A stretch of DNA of 45,383 nucleotides, taken from contig JAFAMV010000123.1 of assembly GCA_019233055.1 (NCBI GenBank), forward strand, positions 1 through 45,383, read 5' to 3'. The notes under the pieces were generated by a model that was not told the origin of the DNA, did no database searches, and was given only the letters and a program-made list of their open reading frames with translations. Every line of letters starts with the position of its first letter. Within the stretch, counting starts at the first letter, position 1. Shown piece after piece: positions 30,728 through 40,170 of the stretch. A program made the translations under genes and the position numbers. The stretch is from Curvibacter sp. Lineage in GTDB: Bacteria > Pseudomonadota > Gammaproteobacteria > Burkholderiales > Burkholderiaceae_C.

Positions 30728-33127
30728 ATGTCCAGATTCCAAGTCAAGAAAGTCGCCGTGCTCGGCGCGGGCGTGATGGGCGCGCAGATCGCGGCCCACC
30801 TCGTCAATGTCAAGGTGCCCGTGGTGCTGTTCGACCTCGCGGCCAAGGAAGGCCCGAAGAACGGCATCGTCACGCGCGCCATCGACGGCCTGAAGAAGCT
30901 CAAGCCGGCGCCGCTGGGCGTGGCCGAGGACGCGGCCCTGATCGGCCAGGCCAACTATGAAGAGCATCTGGACCAGCTGCGCGACTGCGACCTGGTCATC
31001 GAGGCCATTGCCGAGCGCATGGACTGGAAGCTCGATCTGTATCGGAAGATCGCCCCCTTCGTGGCCCCGCACGCCATCGTCGCGTCCAACACCTCGGGCC
31101 TGTCGATCACCAAGCTCAGCGAGGCGCTGCCCGAGGCCATCAAGCCGCGCTTTTGCGGCATCCATTTCTTCAACCCGCCGCGCTACATGTACTTGGTGGA
31201 GCTGATCGCCACACCGACCACGCAGCCGGTGATCCTCGACCAGCTCGAGACCTTCGTCACCAGCGGCCTGGGCAAGGGCGTGGTGCGCGCCAAGGACACG
31301 CCCAACTTCATCGCCAACCGCGTCGGCATCGCCGGCATGCTGGCCACCATGAAGGAAGTCGAGAACTTCGGCCTCGGCTATGACGTCGTGGACGACCTGA
31401 CCGGCAAGAAGCTGGGCCGCGCCAGCTCGGGCACCTTCCGCACCGCCGACGTGGTGGGCCTGGACACCATGGCCCATGTGATCAAGACCTTGCAGGACAA
31501 CCTGAGCCTGGACAGCGATCCCTTCTACGGCAGCTTCGGCACGCCCGAGGTGCTGAAGAAACTGCTGGAGCTGGGGCATCTGGGTCAGAAGACCAAGGCC
31601 GGCTTCTTCAAGAAGGTGGGGCGCGATGTGCTGCGCTTCGAGCTCGACAGCGAAGAGTACGTGCCGGCCGGCCAGAAGGCCGACGAGGTCTATGCGCGCA
31701 TGCTCAAGAAGCCGGCGGCGCAACGTCTGGCCCTGCTGCGCAACGCCGAAGGGCCGCAGGGCCAGTTCCTGTGGGCCATCCTGCGCAACAGCTTCCACTA
31801 CGCCGCCGTCCACCTGGCGCAGATCGCCGACACCGCGCGCGACGTCGACCAGGCCATGCGCTGGGGCTTCGGCATGAAGCAGGGCCCCTTCGAACTCTGG
31901 CAGGAGGCCGGCTGGGCGCAGGTGGCGCAGTGGATCAATGAAGACATCGCCGCCGGCAAGACCCTGTGCAGCGCGCCGCTGCCCGACTGGGTGTTCAAGG
32001 GGCTGGTGGCCGAGGCCGGCGGTGTGCACACGCCGCAGGGCTCGTACAACCCGACGACCCAGGCCTTCGAGCCGCGCCGTGCCCTGCCGGTCTACCAGCG
32101 CCAGCATTTCCCGGAGGCCCTGCTGGGCGACGGCTCGCCGACCTTCCAGACCGCCGGCCGGACCCTGCATGAGGACGATGCGATCCGCCTCTGGAGCCTG
32201 GACGACGAGGTGCTGATCGCCAGCATCAAGACCAAGATGCACGCCATCAGCCCCGATGTCGCCGAGGGCCTGCTGCAGGCGGTCGAGCTGGCCGAAAAGG
32301 ATTTCAAGGGCCTGGTGATCTGGTCGGGCGATGAGCCCTTCAGTGCCGGCGCCGACCTGCAGGCCATGCTGCCGGCCTTCATGATCGCCGGCGCCAGCGC
32401 CATCGAGGGGGCCGAGGCCGAGTTGCAGCAGGCGATGCTGCGCATCCGCTATGCCGGCGTGCCGGTGGTCTCGGCGGTGCGTGGCCTGGCCCTGGGCGGC
32501 GGCTGCGAGCTGGCCATCCATTCGGCGCGTCGCGTGGTGGCGATGGAAAGCTACATCGGCCTGGTGGAAGTGGGCGTGGGCCTGGTGCCGGGTGCCGGCG
32601 GCCTGACCTACATCGCCCGCCGTGCGGCCGAGAACGCCGCCACCTCCACCGGCAAGGACCTGCTGCCCTTCCTGACCGAGGGCTTCACCGCCGCCGCCAT
32701 GGCCAAGGTCGGCACCAGCGCGCTCGAATCGCGCAAGCTGGGCTACCTGCTCGACAGCGATGTGATCGTGCCCAACAAGGACGAGCTGCTGTTCGTGGCC
32801 CTCCACGAGGCCCGCGCGCTGTATGACGGCGGCTGGCGTGCGCCGCACAGAAAGCTGTTCCCGGTGGCCGGGCGCAGCGGCATCGCCACCATCAAGGGCT
32901 CGCTGGTCAACATGCGCGACGGCGGCTTCATCAGCCAGCACGACTTCCACATCGGCAGCCTGATCGCCGAAGTGGTCTGCGGCGGCGAGGTCGAGCCCGG
33001 CACCCTGGTCAGCGAGGAATACCTCATGACCCTGGAGCGCCGCGCCTTCTGCTCGCTGATCGTGCACCCCAAGACCCAGGAACGCATCATGGGCATGCTG
33101 TCCACCGGCAAGCCGGTGCGCAACTGA
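30728..33127 (+). CDS. 3-hydroxyacyl-CoA dehydrogenase / enoyl-CoA hydratase (FadB-like, dehydrogenase first)
   Basis: 799 residues. The NAD-binding domain comes first (VLGAGVMGAQIA at 11-22), with catalytic His near 144 in GIHFFNPPRYMYLVE. A dehydrogenase C-terminal domain follows, and the enoyl-CoA hydratase domain occupies the last third, with oxyanion-hole segment AVRGLALGGGCELA and EVGVGLVPGAGG near residues 580-625. The order is opposite to E. coli FadB and typical of the FadN/betaproteobacterial type. It hydrates trans-2-enoyl-CoA and oxidises the product with NAD+. A stop-to-start gap of 30 bp links it to the thiolase gene. Confidence 0.95.
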   Translation: MSRFQVKKVAVLGAGVMGAQIAAHLVNVKVPVVLFDLAAKEGPKNGIVTRAIDGLKKLKPAPLGVAEDAALIGQANYEEHLDQLRDCDLVIEAIAERMDWKLDLYRKIAPFVAPHAIVASNTSGLSITKLSEALPEAIKPRFCGIHFFNPPRYMYLVELIATPTTQPVILDQLETFVTSGLGKGVVRAKDTPNFIANRVGIAGMLATMKEVENFGLGYDVVDDLTGKKLGRASSGTFRTADVVGLDTMAHVIKTLQDNLSLDSDPFYGSFGTPEVLKKLLELGHLGQKTKAGFFKKVGRDVLRFELDSEEYVPAGQKADEVYARMLKKPAAQRLALLRNAEGPQGQFLWAILRNSFHYAAVHLAQIADTARDVDQAMRWGFGMKQGPFELWQEAGWAQVAQWINEDIAAGKTLCSAPLPDWVFKGLVAEAGGVHTPQGSYNPTTQAFEPRRALPVYQRQHFPEALLGDGSPTFQTAGRTLHEDDAIRLWSLDDEVLIASIKTKMHAISPDVAEGLLQAVELAEKDFKGLVIWSGDEPFSAGADLQAMLPAFMIAGASAIEGAEAELQQAMLRIRYAGVPVVSAVRGLALGGGCELAIHSARRVVAMESYIGLVEVGVGLVPGAGGLTYIARRAAENAATSTGKDLLPFLTEGFTAAAMAKVGTSALESRKLGYLLDSDVIVPNKDELLFVALHEARALYDGGWRAPHRKLFPVAGRSGIATIKGSLVNMRDGGFISQHDFHIGSLIAEVVCGGEVEPGTLVSEEYLMTLERRAFCSLIVHPKTQERIMGMLSTGKPVRN

Positions 33128-33157
33128 GTCCCGCATTCGAATCGAAGGAGTTTCACC

Positions 33158-34357
<1,200 letters not shown>

Positions 34358-34435
34358 ACGCGCCGCCAGCGGCGCCTGCCGCGCCGTGTTTTCGATCCGA
34401 ACCCGCGCAGACGGGGCCTGAACCAGGAGACAGTC

Positions 34436-35332
34436 ATGCATCGCCACGAGGAATTGCTTGTCGACACCGCCCGGCTGGCCCTGCGGGTCTACGAACCCGC
34501 CGGCCCGGCGCGCGCCAACCTGGTCCTGGGGGCCGCCATGGGCGTGCGCCAGGACTACTACGGGGCGTTTGCGCAATGGCTGGCCGAGCAGGGCTACCGC
34601 GTCACCAGCTTCGACTACCGGGGCATGGGCGAGTCGCGCTCGGCGGGGCTGCGGCAGGGCCTGCGGGGCTTCAAGGCCGATCTGCTCGACTGGGCCCATG
34701 ACTACGAGGCCGTGGTGGCCCATGCCGCTGCGGCCGCGCCCGGCCTGCCGCTGTACCTGCTGGGTCATAGCCTCGGGGCTCAGTTGCCGGGTCTGTTCCG
34801 ACAGCCCGAGCGCATCAGCGGCCTGCTCAGCCTGGCCTCGGGCAGCGGCTACTGGCGCGAGAACGCGCCCCAGCTCAAGCGCACGGTGCCGTACTTCTGG
34901 TGGGTGCTGGTGCCGCTGGCGACCCGGCTGTTCGGCTACTTTCCGGGCCGCCGGCTGCGCAAGGTGGGCGATCTGCCGGCCGGCGTCATCCTGCAATGGC
35001 GGCGGTGGTGCCTGAACCCGCGCTACAGCGCGGGTGCCGAGGGGCAGGCGGCCGACCAGCGCTATGCCCAGGTGCGTTTTCCGGTGCTGGCGCTGTCGAT
35101 CGCCGACGACGAACTCATGACCCTGCAGGGCACGCGCAGCCTGATGGGCCTCTATGCCAATGCGCCCCGGCGCATCGAGGTGGTGCGCCCGGCCGAGGTC
35201 CAGGCCCGGCGCATCGGGCACTTCGGCTGGTTCCGCGAAAGCTTCAGGGCCACGCTGTGGCCGCGTACCATTGCCGGCCTGAATGCCCTGGCCGGCCTGC
35301 ACGGTTCGGGCGTCACCGAGTCGACTGCCTGA
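34436..35332 (+). CDS. Alpha/beta hydrolase (serine hydrolase)
   Basis: 298 residues. Nucleophile elbow GHSLGAQ is near residues 109-115, the family segment SFDYRGMGES precedes it, the probable acid is in SIADDELM, and the catalytic His is likely in IGHFGWFRE. No signal peptide, so it is cytoplasmic. Position between thiolase and thioesterase genes suggests hydrolysis of a lipid ester or acyl-CoA, but the substrate cannot be told. CAGGAG precedes the ATG. Confidence 0.9.
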   Translation: MHRHEELLVDTARLALRVYEPAGPARANLVLGAAMGVRQDYYGAFAQWLAEQGYRVTSFDYRGMGESRSAGLRQGLRGFKADLLDWAHDYEAVVAHAAAAAPGLPLYLLGHSLGAQLPGLFRQPERISGLLSLASGSGYWRENAPQLKRTVPYFWWVLVPLATRLFGYFPGRRLRKVGDLPAGVILQWRRWCLNPRYSAGAEGQAADQRYAQVRFPVLALSIADDELMTLQGTRSLMGLYANAPRRIEVVRPAEVQARRIGHFGWFRESFRATLWPRTIAGLNALAGLHGSGVTESTA

Positions 35333-35361
35333 CGCCCCCGACTGACCGACACTTCTTCCCC

Positions 35362-36195
35362 ATGAGCCATCACCTCTTCGATGTCGCGCTGCGCCTGCAG
35401 CCCCGCACGCCCGACGCGGCGCTGCAGACCTACCTGGGCCACACCAGCCCGGACTACTGGAACATGGTGGGGCCCTTCGGCGGCACCACCGCGGCCGTGG
35501 CCCTGCAGGCCGTGCTGCGCCACCCGCAGTTGCTCGGCGAGCCCCTGTCCCTGACGGTCAACTACGCCGGGGCGCTGGCCGAAGGCGCCTTCGAGGTCCA
35601 GGCCCAGCCGGTGCGCACCAACCGGTCGACCCAGCACTGGACGATCTCCATCGTGCAGAACGACGCCGACGGCCAGCCGGTGGTCACCACCACCGCCACC
35701 GCGGTGACCGCGGCCCGACGCGAGACCTGGAGCGTGTCGGACACGCCCATGCCTCCCGTGCCGGCGCCCGCCGAGGTGGAGCGCCTGGTCATCGCCAAGG
35801 GTGTGGAATGGGTCAAGCGTTACGAGATGCGCCCGGTGCGCGGCATCATTCCCCAGCAGTGGGACGGCCGTGGCGACGACAGCCTGTCGCAGCTCTGGTT
35901 GCGCGACGACCCGCCGCGCCCGCTCGATTTCGCCTCGCTGGCGGCCCTGTCCGACATCTTCTTCCCGCGGGTCTGGCTGCGTCGGGCCTCGCGCGTGCCG
36001 GCCGGCACCGTGTCCATCACCACCTACTTCCACGCGGGCCGCTCCGAATTGCAGGCCACCGGCTCGGGCTATCTGCTGGGCCAGGCGCGGGCGCAGGAGT
36101 TCCGCAACGGCTTTTTCGATCAGACCGCCCAACTCTGGAACCAGGCCGGCCGACTGCTCGTCAGCACCCACCAGATCGTCTATTTCAAGGAATAG
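35362..36195 (+). CDS. TesB-like acyl-CoA thioesterase (double hot-dog)
   Basis: 277 residues from the ATG at 35362, which begins the conserved fold; the frame is open far upstream but that part overlaps the hydrolase gene and is not coding. Thioesterase features are VGPFGGTTAAVALQAVLRHP, the NRSTQHWTISIVQ strand, and a second hot-dog half starting near residue 185 and ending STHQIVYFKE. It hydrolyses acyl-CoA to free acid and CoA, probably relieving CoA sequestration. It lies 29 bp after the hydrolase gene. Confidence 0.9.
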   Translation: MSHHLFDVALRLQPRTPDAALQTYLGHTSPDYWNMVGPFGGTTAAVALQAVLRHPQLLGEPLSLTVNYAGALAEGAFEVQAQPVRTNRSTQHWTISIVQNDADGQPVVTTTATAVTAARRETWSVSDTPMPPVPAPAEVERLVIAKGVEWVKRYEMRPVRGIIPQQWDGRGDDSLSQLWLRDDPPRPLDFASLAALSDIFFPRVWLRRASRVPAGTVSITTYFHAGRSELQATGSGYLLGQARAQEFRNGFFDQTAQLWNQAGRLLVSTHQIVYFKE

Positions 36196-36243
36196 GCGCG
36201 GGCCATGCCCGCCCGCCCGTCCCACCCACCCCTAGGAGCGCCC

Positions 36244-37011
36244 ATGAGCCAAGACATCCTGGTCCACACCGAAGCCGGTGTCTGCACCATCACCCTGAAC
36301 CGCGTCGACAAGAAGAACTCGATCACCTCCGACATGTATGCCGCCATGGCCGACGCCCTGGCGACGGCCGCCGCCGAGGCCGCCGTGCGGGTGGTGGTGT
36401 TGCAGGGTGACGCCACCATCTTCAGTGCCGGCAACGACATCGGCGACTTCCTGAACAAGCCCCCGGCCGGACAGGATTCGCCGGTGTTCCGTTTCCTGCA
36501 CGGCCTGTCCACCTTCGCCAAGCCGGTGGTGGCGGCCGTCTGCGGCCCGGCCGTGGGCATCGGCACCACGATGCTGCTCCATTGCGACCTGGTCTATGCC
36601 GGCGACAACGCGGCCTTCTCGATGCCCTTCGTGAACCTGGGCCTGTGCCCTGAGGCGGCCTCGAGCCTGCTGGTGCCGCAGATGCTGGGCTACCACCGCG
36701 CCGCCGAAGCCCTGCTGCTGGGCGAGCCCTTCATGGCCGAGGCCGCGCTCGAAGTCGGCCTGGTCAACCGCGTCGTGCCGCCCACCGAGGCCAACAGCGT
36801 GGCCCAGTCCGTGGCCCGCAAGCTGGCGGCCAAGCCTCTGAGTTCGCTGATCGAGACCAAGCGCCTCATGAAGGGCGGCCAGGCGACCCTGGTGTCGCAG
36901 CGCATGGCCGAGGAAGGCGCCAGCTTCGGCCGCATGCTGCGCGAACCCGCCGCCAAGGAAGCCTTCACCGCCTTCATGGAAAAACGCCGCCCTGACTTCA
37001 GCAAATGCTGA
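36244..37011 (+). CDS. Enoyl-CoA hydratase/isomerase family protein
   Basis: 255 residues. Crotonase motifs: FSAGNDIGDFL (about 60-70) and AVCGPAVGIGTTMLLHCDLVYA with the oxyanion hole, then FVNLGLCPEAAS, where the position of the second catalytic Glu is occupied by PEA rather than the classical EXTLG pattern; isomerase activity is therefore possible. The C-terminus KRRPDFSKC fits the family's usual end. The stop codon lies inside a 12-bp hairpin that belongs to a tandemly duplicated 3' segment. It is the last gene of the beta-oxidation operon. Confidence 0.92.
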   Translation: MSQDILVHTEAGVCTITLNRVDKKNSITSDMYAAMADALATAAAEAAVRVVVLQGDATIFSAGNDIGDFLNKPPAGQDSPVFRFLHGLSTFAKPVVAAVCGPAVGIGTTMLLHCDLVYAGDNAAFSMPFVNLGLCPEAASSLLVPQMLGYHRAAEALLLGEPFMAEAALEVGLVNRVVPPTEANSVAQSVARKLAAKPLSSLIETKRLMKGGQATLVSQRMAEEGASFGRMLREPAAKEAFTAFMEKRRPDFSKC

Positions 37012-37210
37012 AGTCAGGCCCCGCCGAAGGCGGGGGTGAGGCGAAGCCGAACAAGGAGGTTTCGCCAAAAACGCCGCCCTGACTTCAGCCAATGCTGAAG
37101 CCAGGCCCTGCCGCAGGCAGGGGTGAGGCGAAGCCGAACAAAGAGTTTTCATCAAAAGCGCCGCCCTGACTTCAGCCAATGCTGAAGCCAGACCCCTGCC
37201 GAATCAGGCA
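36984..37210. repeat. 87-88 bp tandem repeat, two full copies plus a partial third
   Basis: Copies begin at 36984, 37071 and about 37158. The first copy contains the last codons and stop of the hydratase gene, so the array duplicates a gene tail plus its 3' hairpins. Each copy has hairpin H1 (CTGACTTCAGC with its complement) and hairpin H2; H2 changes from CCCCGCC/GGCGGGG to CCCTGCC/GGCAGGG, a paired substitution that keeps the stem. H1 gains one mismatch in copy 2. Confidence 0.9.
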
Positions 37211-37309
37211 GTTTCACTTATAGCGCCCCCCCCGGCCTACAGCCCCTGCCGAAGGCCGGTTTGCGCCCAGGCCAGCCCGGGATCCAAGGCTTAGGCGACA
37301 ATCCTGCCC
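37211..37309. other. Short region before oligoribonuclease gene
   Basis: No gene. It holds a run of eight or nine C (near 37226-37233) and an imperfect stem of CCGGCCT with AGGCCGG around another CCCCTGCC element like H2 of the adjacent repeat. A promoter for the oligoribonuclease gene must lie here or in the repeats but was not recognised. Confidence 0.4.
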
Positions 37310-37876
37310 ATGCCAGAAATCACCCCCTCCCTCGCCAAATCAGACCAGAACCTCGTGTGGCTGGACTGCGAAATGACCGGGCTCGAGCCCGATGTGGACC
37401 GTCTGATCGAAATCGCCGTGGTCGTGACCGGGCCATCGCTCACGCCCAGGGTGGAGGGGCCGGTGCTGGTGATCCACCAGAGCGATGAGCAACTCGACAA
37501 GATGGACGCCTGGAACAAGGGCACCCATGGGCGCAGCGGCCTGATCGACAAGGTGAAGGCCTCGACCACGACCGAAGCCGAGGCCGAGGCGCAGATCATC
37601 GCCTTCCTGAGCCAGTACGTGCCCAAGGGCACGGCCCCGATGTGCGGCAACACCATCGGCCAGGACCGGCGCTTCCTGGTCCGCTACATGCCCAAGCTCG
37701 AGGCCTTCTTCCATTACCGCAACCTCGATGTCAGCACCTTGAAGGAACTGGCCAAGCGCTGGAAGCCCGAGGTCTACAGCTCGTTCAAGAAGGCGCAGAA
37801 GCACACGGCCCTGGCGGATGTCCATGAATCGATCGACGAACTGGCCCACTACCGCGAGCACTTTCTCAAGGTTTGA
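37310..37876 (+). CDS. orn: Oligoribonuclease
   Basis: 188 residues, full length. DEDDh exonuclease motifs: Exo [10 protein letters not shown] with D19 and E21, Exo II with Asp in [11 protein letters not shown], and Exo [17 protein letters not shown] with the His and final Asp. It degrades two- to five-nucleotide RNAs, including pGpG from cyclic-di-GMP turnover, to mononucleotides in the cytoplasm. A diguanylate cyclase is two genes downstream, which may be coincidence. The promoter of the next gene starts 10 bp after the stop. Confidence 0.97.
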   Translation: MPEITPSLAKSDQNLVWLDCEMTGLEPDVDRLIEIAVVVTGPSLTPRVEGPVLVIHQSDEQLDKMDAWNKGTHGRSGLIDKVKASTTTEAEAEAQIIAFLSQYVPKGTAPMCGNTIGQDRRFLVRYMPKLEAFFHYRNLDVSTLKELAKRWKPEVYSSFKKAQKHTALADVHESIDELAHYREHFLKV

Positions 37877-37885
37877 ATCCGGCCC

Positions 37886-37914
37886 TTGCGGGAAAACCCT
37901 AGAGATGCCATAAT
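37886..37914 (+). promoter_or_regulatory. Putative sigma-70 promoter of the helicase gene
   Basis: -35 TTGCGG (three of six), a 17-bp spacer and -10 CATAAT (five of six). Transcription would start near 37921, leaving a leader of about 216 nt before the helicase ATG. Confidence 0.55.
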
Positions 37915-38053
37915 CCAAGGCTGCACTCCCGACGAAGGGGGTGCTGATGTGCATCTCCCTTCACTCCCGGGTCAGCGGCCGCCAGCACAATGCCTGGCAG
38001 ATTCGCTAAAACGCCCACCCGCGCCAAGGTCCTTCGACCCCTTTCTGGCGCAG

Positions 38054-38094
38054 GCTTCGTTTGATGGTTGATGTTGTTTAACCATTGACGAAGC
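38054..38094 (+). promoter_or_regulatory. Hairpin in the helicase 5' leader
   Basis: GCTTCGT at 38054-38060 pairs with ACGAAGC at 38088-38094, and inside it ATGGTT at 38064-38069 pairs with AACCAT at 38080-38085 around a T/G-rich loop. It ends 42 nt before the ATG. Structured leaders are common in cold-induced or self-regulated helicase genes; that role is inferred. Confidence 0.55.
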
Positions 38095-38136
38095 GCCCGC
38101 CGGTTGCGCTGGCGGCGTATTTCGTGTGAGAAAACC

Positions 38137-40020
38137 ATGACCGACACTCTTGCAGTGCAGGGCGAGTTCGCGCCTGCCGACATCTCCAATCCCTCGACCG
38201 CCGGCGACGTGGCCCAGCTGGCCCAGCAACTGTTGGCCCCTGAAGTCGAAGCCGCACCCGAGCCGACCCTGCCCAACGGCTTCATCGAACTGGGCCTGGC
38301 GCCCGAACTGGTGCAGGCCGTGGCCGACCTGGGCTACACCGATCCGACCCAGGTGCAACGCAAGGCGATTCCCCTGGCCCTGCCGGCCGAGCCCGCCGAA
38401 GGCCAATCGGACCACTTCACCGACCTGATGGTGTCCAGCCAGACCGGCAGCGGCAAGACCGCCGCCTTCCTGCTGCCCGTGCTGCACACCCTGATCCGTC
38501 AGCAGGCCCAGGCCGAAGCCGCAGCCCGCGCCGAATTCGAGCGCGCCAGTGCCGAGGCCGCCGCCCGTGGCGAGCCGGCGCCCAAGCGCCCCAAGCGCAA
38601 GGACCCGACCAACAGCCGCAACTTCAAGGCCGCCGTGCCCGGCGCGCTGGTCCTGTGCCCGACCCGCGAACTGGCCCAGCAGGTCGCCCATGACGCCATC
38701 GACCTGGTGCGCCATTGCCGCGGCCTGCGCGTGGCCAGCGTGGTCGGCGGCATGCCCTATCAGCTGCAGATCGCCAAGCTGCAGAACGCCAACCTGGTGG
38801 TGGCCACCCCGGGGCGCCTGCTCGACCTGCAGCGTTCGCAGCAGATCAAGCTCGACCAGGTGCAGTTCCTGGTGGTGGACGAAGCCGACCGCATGCTGGA
38901 TCTGGGCTTCTCCGACGACCTGGCCGAGATCAACCAACTGACCAGCCAGCGCCATCAGACCATGATGTTCAGCGCCACCTTCGCCCCGCGCATCCAGCAA
39001 CTGGCTGCCCGGGTGATGCGTGAGCCGCAGCGCGTGCAGATCGATTCGCCGCAGGAAAAGCACGCCAACATCAAGCAGGTGCTGTTCTGGGCCGACAACG
39101 CCCATCACAAGCGCAAGATGCTCGACCACTGGCTGCGCGACACCTCGATCGATCAGGCCATCGTCTTCGCCAGCACCCAGGTCGAATGCGACGGCCTGGC
39201 CAATGACCTGCAGCAGGAAGGCTTCTCGGCCGTGGCGCTGCACGGCGCACTGAGCCAGGGCCTGCGCAACCGCCGCCTGATGGCGCTGCGCAACGGCCAG
39301 GTGCAGATCCTGGTGGCCACCGATGTGGCGGCGCGCGGCATCGACGTGCCCACGATCACCCACGTGTTCAATTTCGGCCTGCCGATGAAGGCCGAGGACT
39401 ACACCCACCGCATCGGCCGCACCGGCCGTGCCGGACGCGACGGCCTGGCCGTGACCTTTGCCGAGTTCCGCGACCGCCGCAAGATCTTCGACATCGAGGG
39501 CTACAGCAAGCAGACCTTCAAGGCCGAGGTGATCCCGGGCATGGAGCCGCAGCAGCGCTTCCCCGAATCGCGTCCGCGTGGCGACTTCAGCGGCCGCAGC
39601 CGCAACGAGAACCACAGCCGTGACCGCAAGTTCGGCGGCGGCGGCCGCAGCGGTGGCGACCGGGGTGGCTTCGGTGGCGGTGACCGCGGCGGTTTCGGCG
39701 GCGGCTTCGGTGGTGGTTTCGGCGACCGCAACGAACGCGCCCCCGGCGGTGCCCGCCCTGCCTTCCGTGGCGACGGGTTCCAGGGCGAGGGCTTCGGCGG
39801 CAATGGCCGCCGTGAAGCCCCGCGCGACAACCAGGGCTACGGCCGCAAATCCGGTTTTGGTGATTTCGGCGGCGGCGTGCGCCGTGAGCGCGACGGCTTT
39901 GCCGGTGGCGCGCCGCGCGGCGAGGTGGTGGGTCGCAAGCCCGCAGGTGCCCGCCATGCGGCAGGCGGCGGTGCTCGCCCCTTCGTCCCGCACGACGCGC
40001 GCAAGCGTCCCGCCCGCTGA
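38137..40020 (+). CDS. DEAD-box RNA helicase, RhlE-like, with Gly/Arg-rich tail
   Basis: 627 residues. Motif I QTGSGKT begins at residue 102, DEAD at 248-251, then SATF, ARGIDVPTITHV and HRIGRTGRAG (from 424). Between motifs I and Ia there is an unusual insertion of roughly 40 residues, Ala/Glu-rich with a basic KRPKRK cluster. From about 480 the tail is Gly/Arg/Phe-rich (GGGDRGGFGGGFGGGFG-like runs), expected to be disordered and RNA-binding. It unwinds RNA in ribosome assembly or decay. ATG at 38137 follows a long structured leader; a strong terminator follows the stop. Confidence 0.95.
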   Translation: MTDTLAVQGEFAPADISNPSTAGDVAQLAQQLLAPEVEAAPEPTLPNGFIELGLAPELVQAVADLGYTDPTQVQRKAIPLALPAEPAEGQSDHFTDLMVSSQTGSGKTAAFLLPVLHTLIRQQAQAEAAARAEFERASAEAAARGEPAPKRPKRKDPTNSRNFKAAVPGALVLCPTRELAQQVAHDAIDLVRHCRGLRVASVVGGMPYQLQIAKLQNANLVVATPGRLLDLQRSQQIKLDQVQFLVVDEADRMLDLGFSDDLAEINQLTSQRHQTMMFSATFAPRIQQLAARVMREPQRVQIDSPQEKHANIKQVLFWADNAHHKRKMLDHWLRDTSIDQAIVFASTQVECDGLANDLQQEGFSAVALHGALSQGLRNRRLMALRNGQVQILVATDVAARGIDVPTITHVFNFGLPMKAEDYTHRIGRTGRAGRDGLAVTFAEFRDRRKIFDIEGYSKQTFKAEVIPGMEPQQRFPESRPRGDFSGRSRNENHSRDRKFGGGGRSGGDRGGFGGGDRGGFGGGFGGGFGDRNERAPGGARPAFRGDGFQGEGFGGNGRREAPRDNQGYGRKSGFGDFGGGVRRERDGFAGGAPRGEVVGRKPAGARHAAGGGARPFVPHDARKRPAR

Positions 40021-40075
40021 GTCGGGACCCGGCCCTTCGGGGCCACCTTGGCGGCCTCTGACCGAGGCCTCCATG

Positions 40076-40108
40076 GCGCAGGGCCTTTCGGCCTCTGCGC
40101 TTTTTTTT
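40076..40108 (+). terminator. Rho-independent terminator of the helicase gene
   Basis: Stem GCGCAGGGCC with GGCC-T-CTGCGC around loop TTTC, one bulged T, followed by eight T. It lies 56 bp after the helicase stop and within the frame that would extend the next gene upstream, which argues against that extension. Confidence 0.92.
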
Positions 40109-40170
40109 GCCTGTGCGATGGTGACGGTGGCGCCGGTCGGCGGAGACAATGGTGCCCGGAGGTATTTCCC

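Noticed and set aside
36984..37210. CRISPR-like array
   Set aside because: The whole 87-bp unit is repeated, including what would be spacers, and the first copy is part of a coding gene. No cas genes are present.
40048..40170. Upstream extension of the diguanylate cyclase frame
   Set aside because: It contains the helicase terminator with eight T. The TTG at 40171 has a good ribosome binding site, so the extension is not translated as part of the enzyme.
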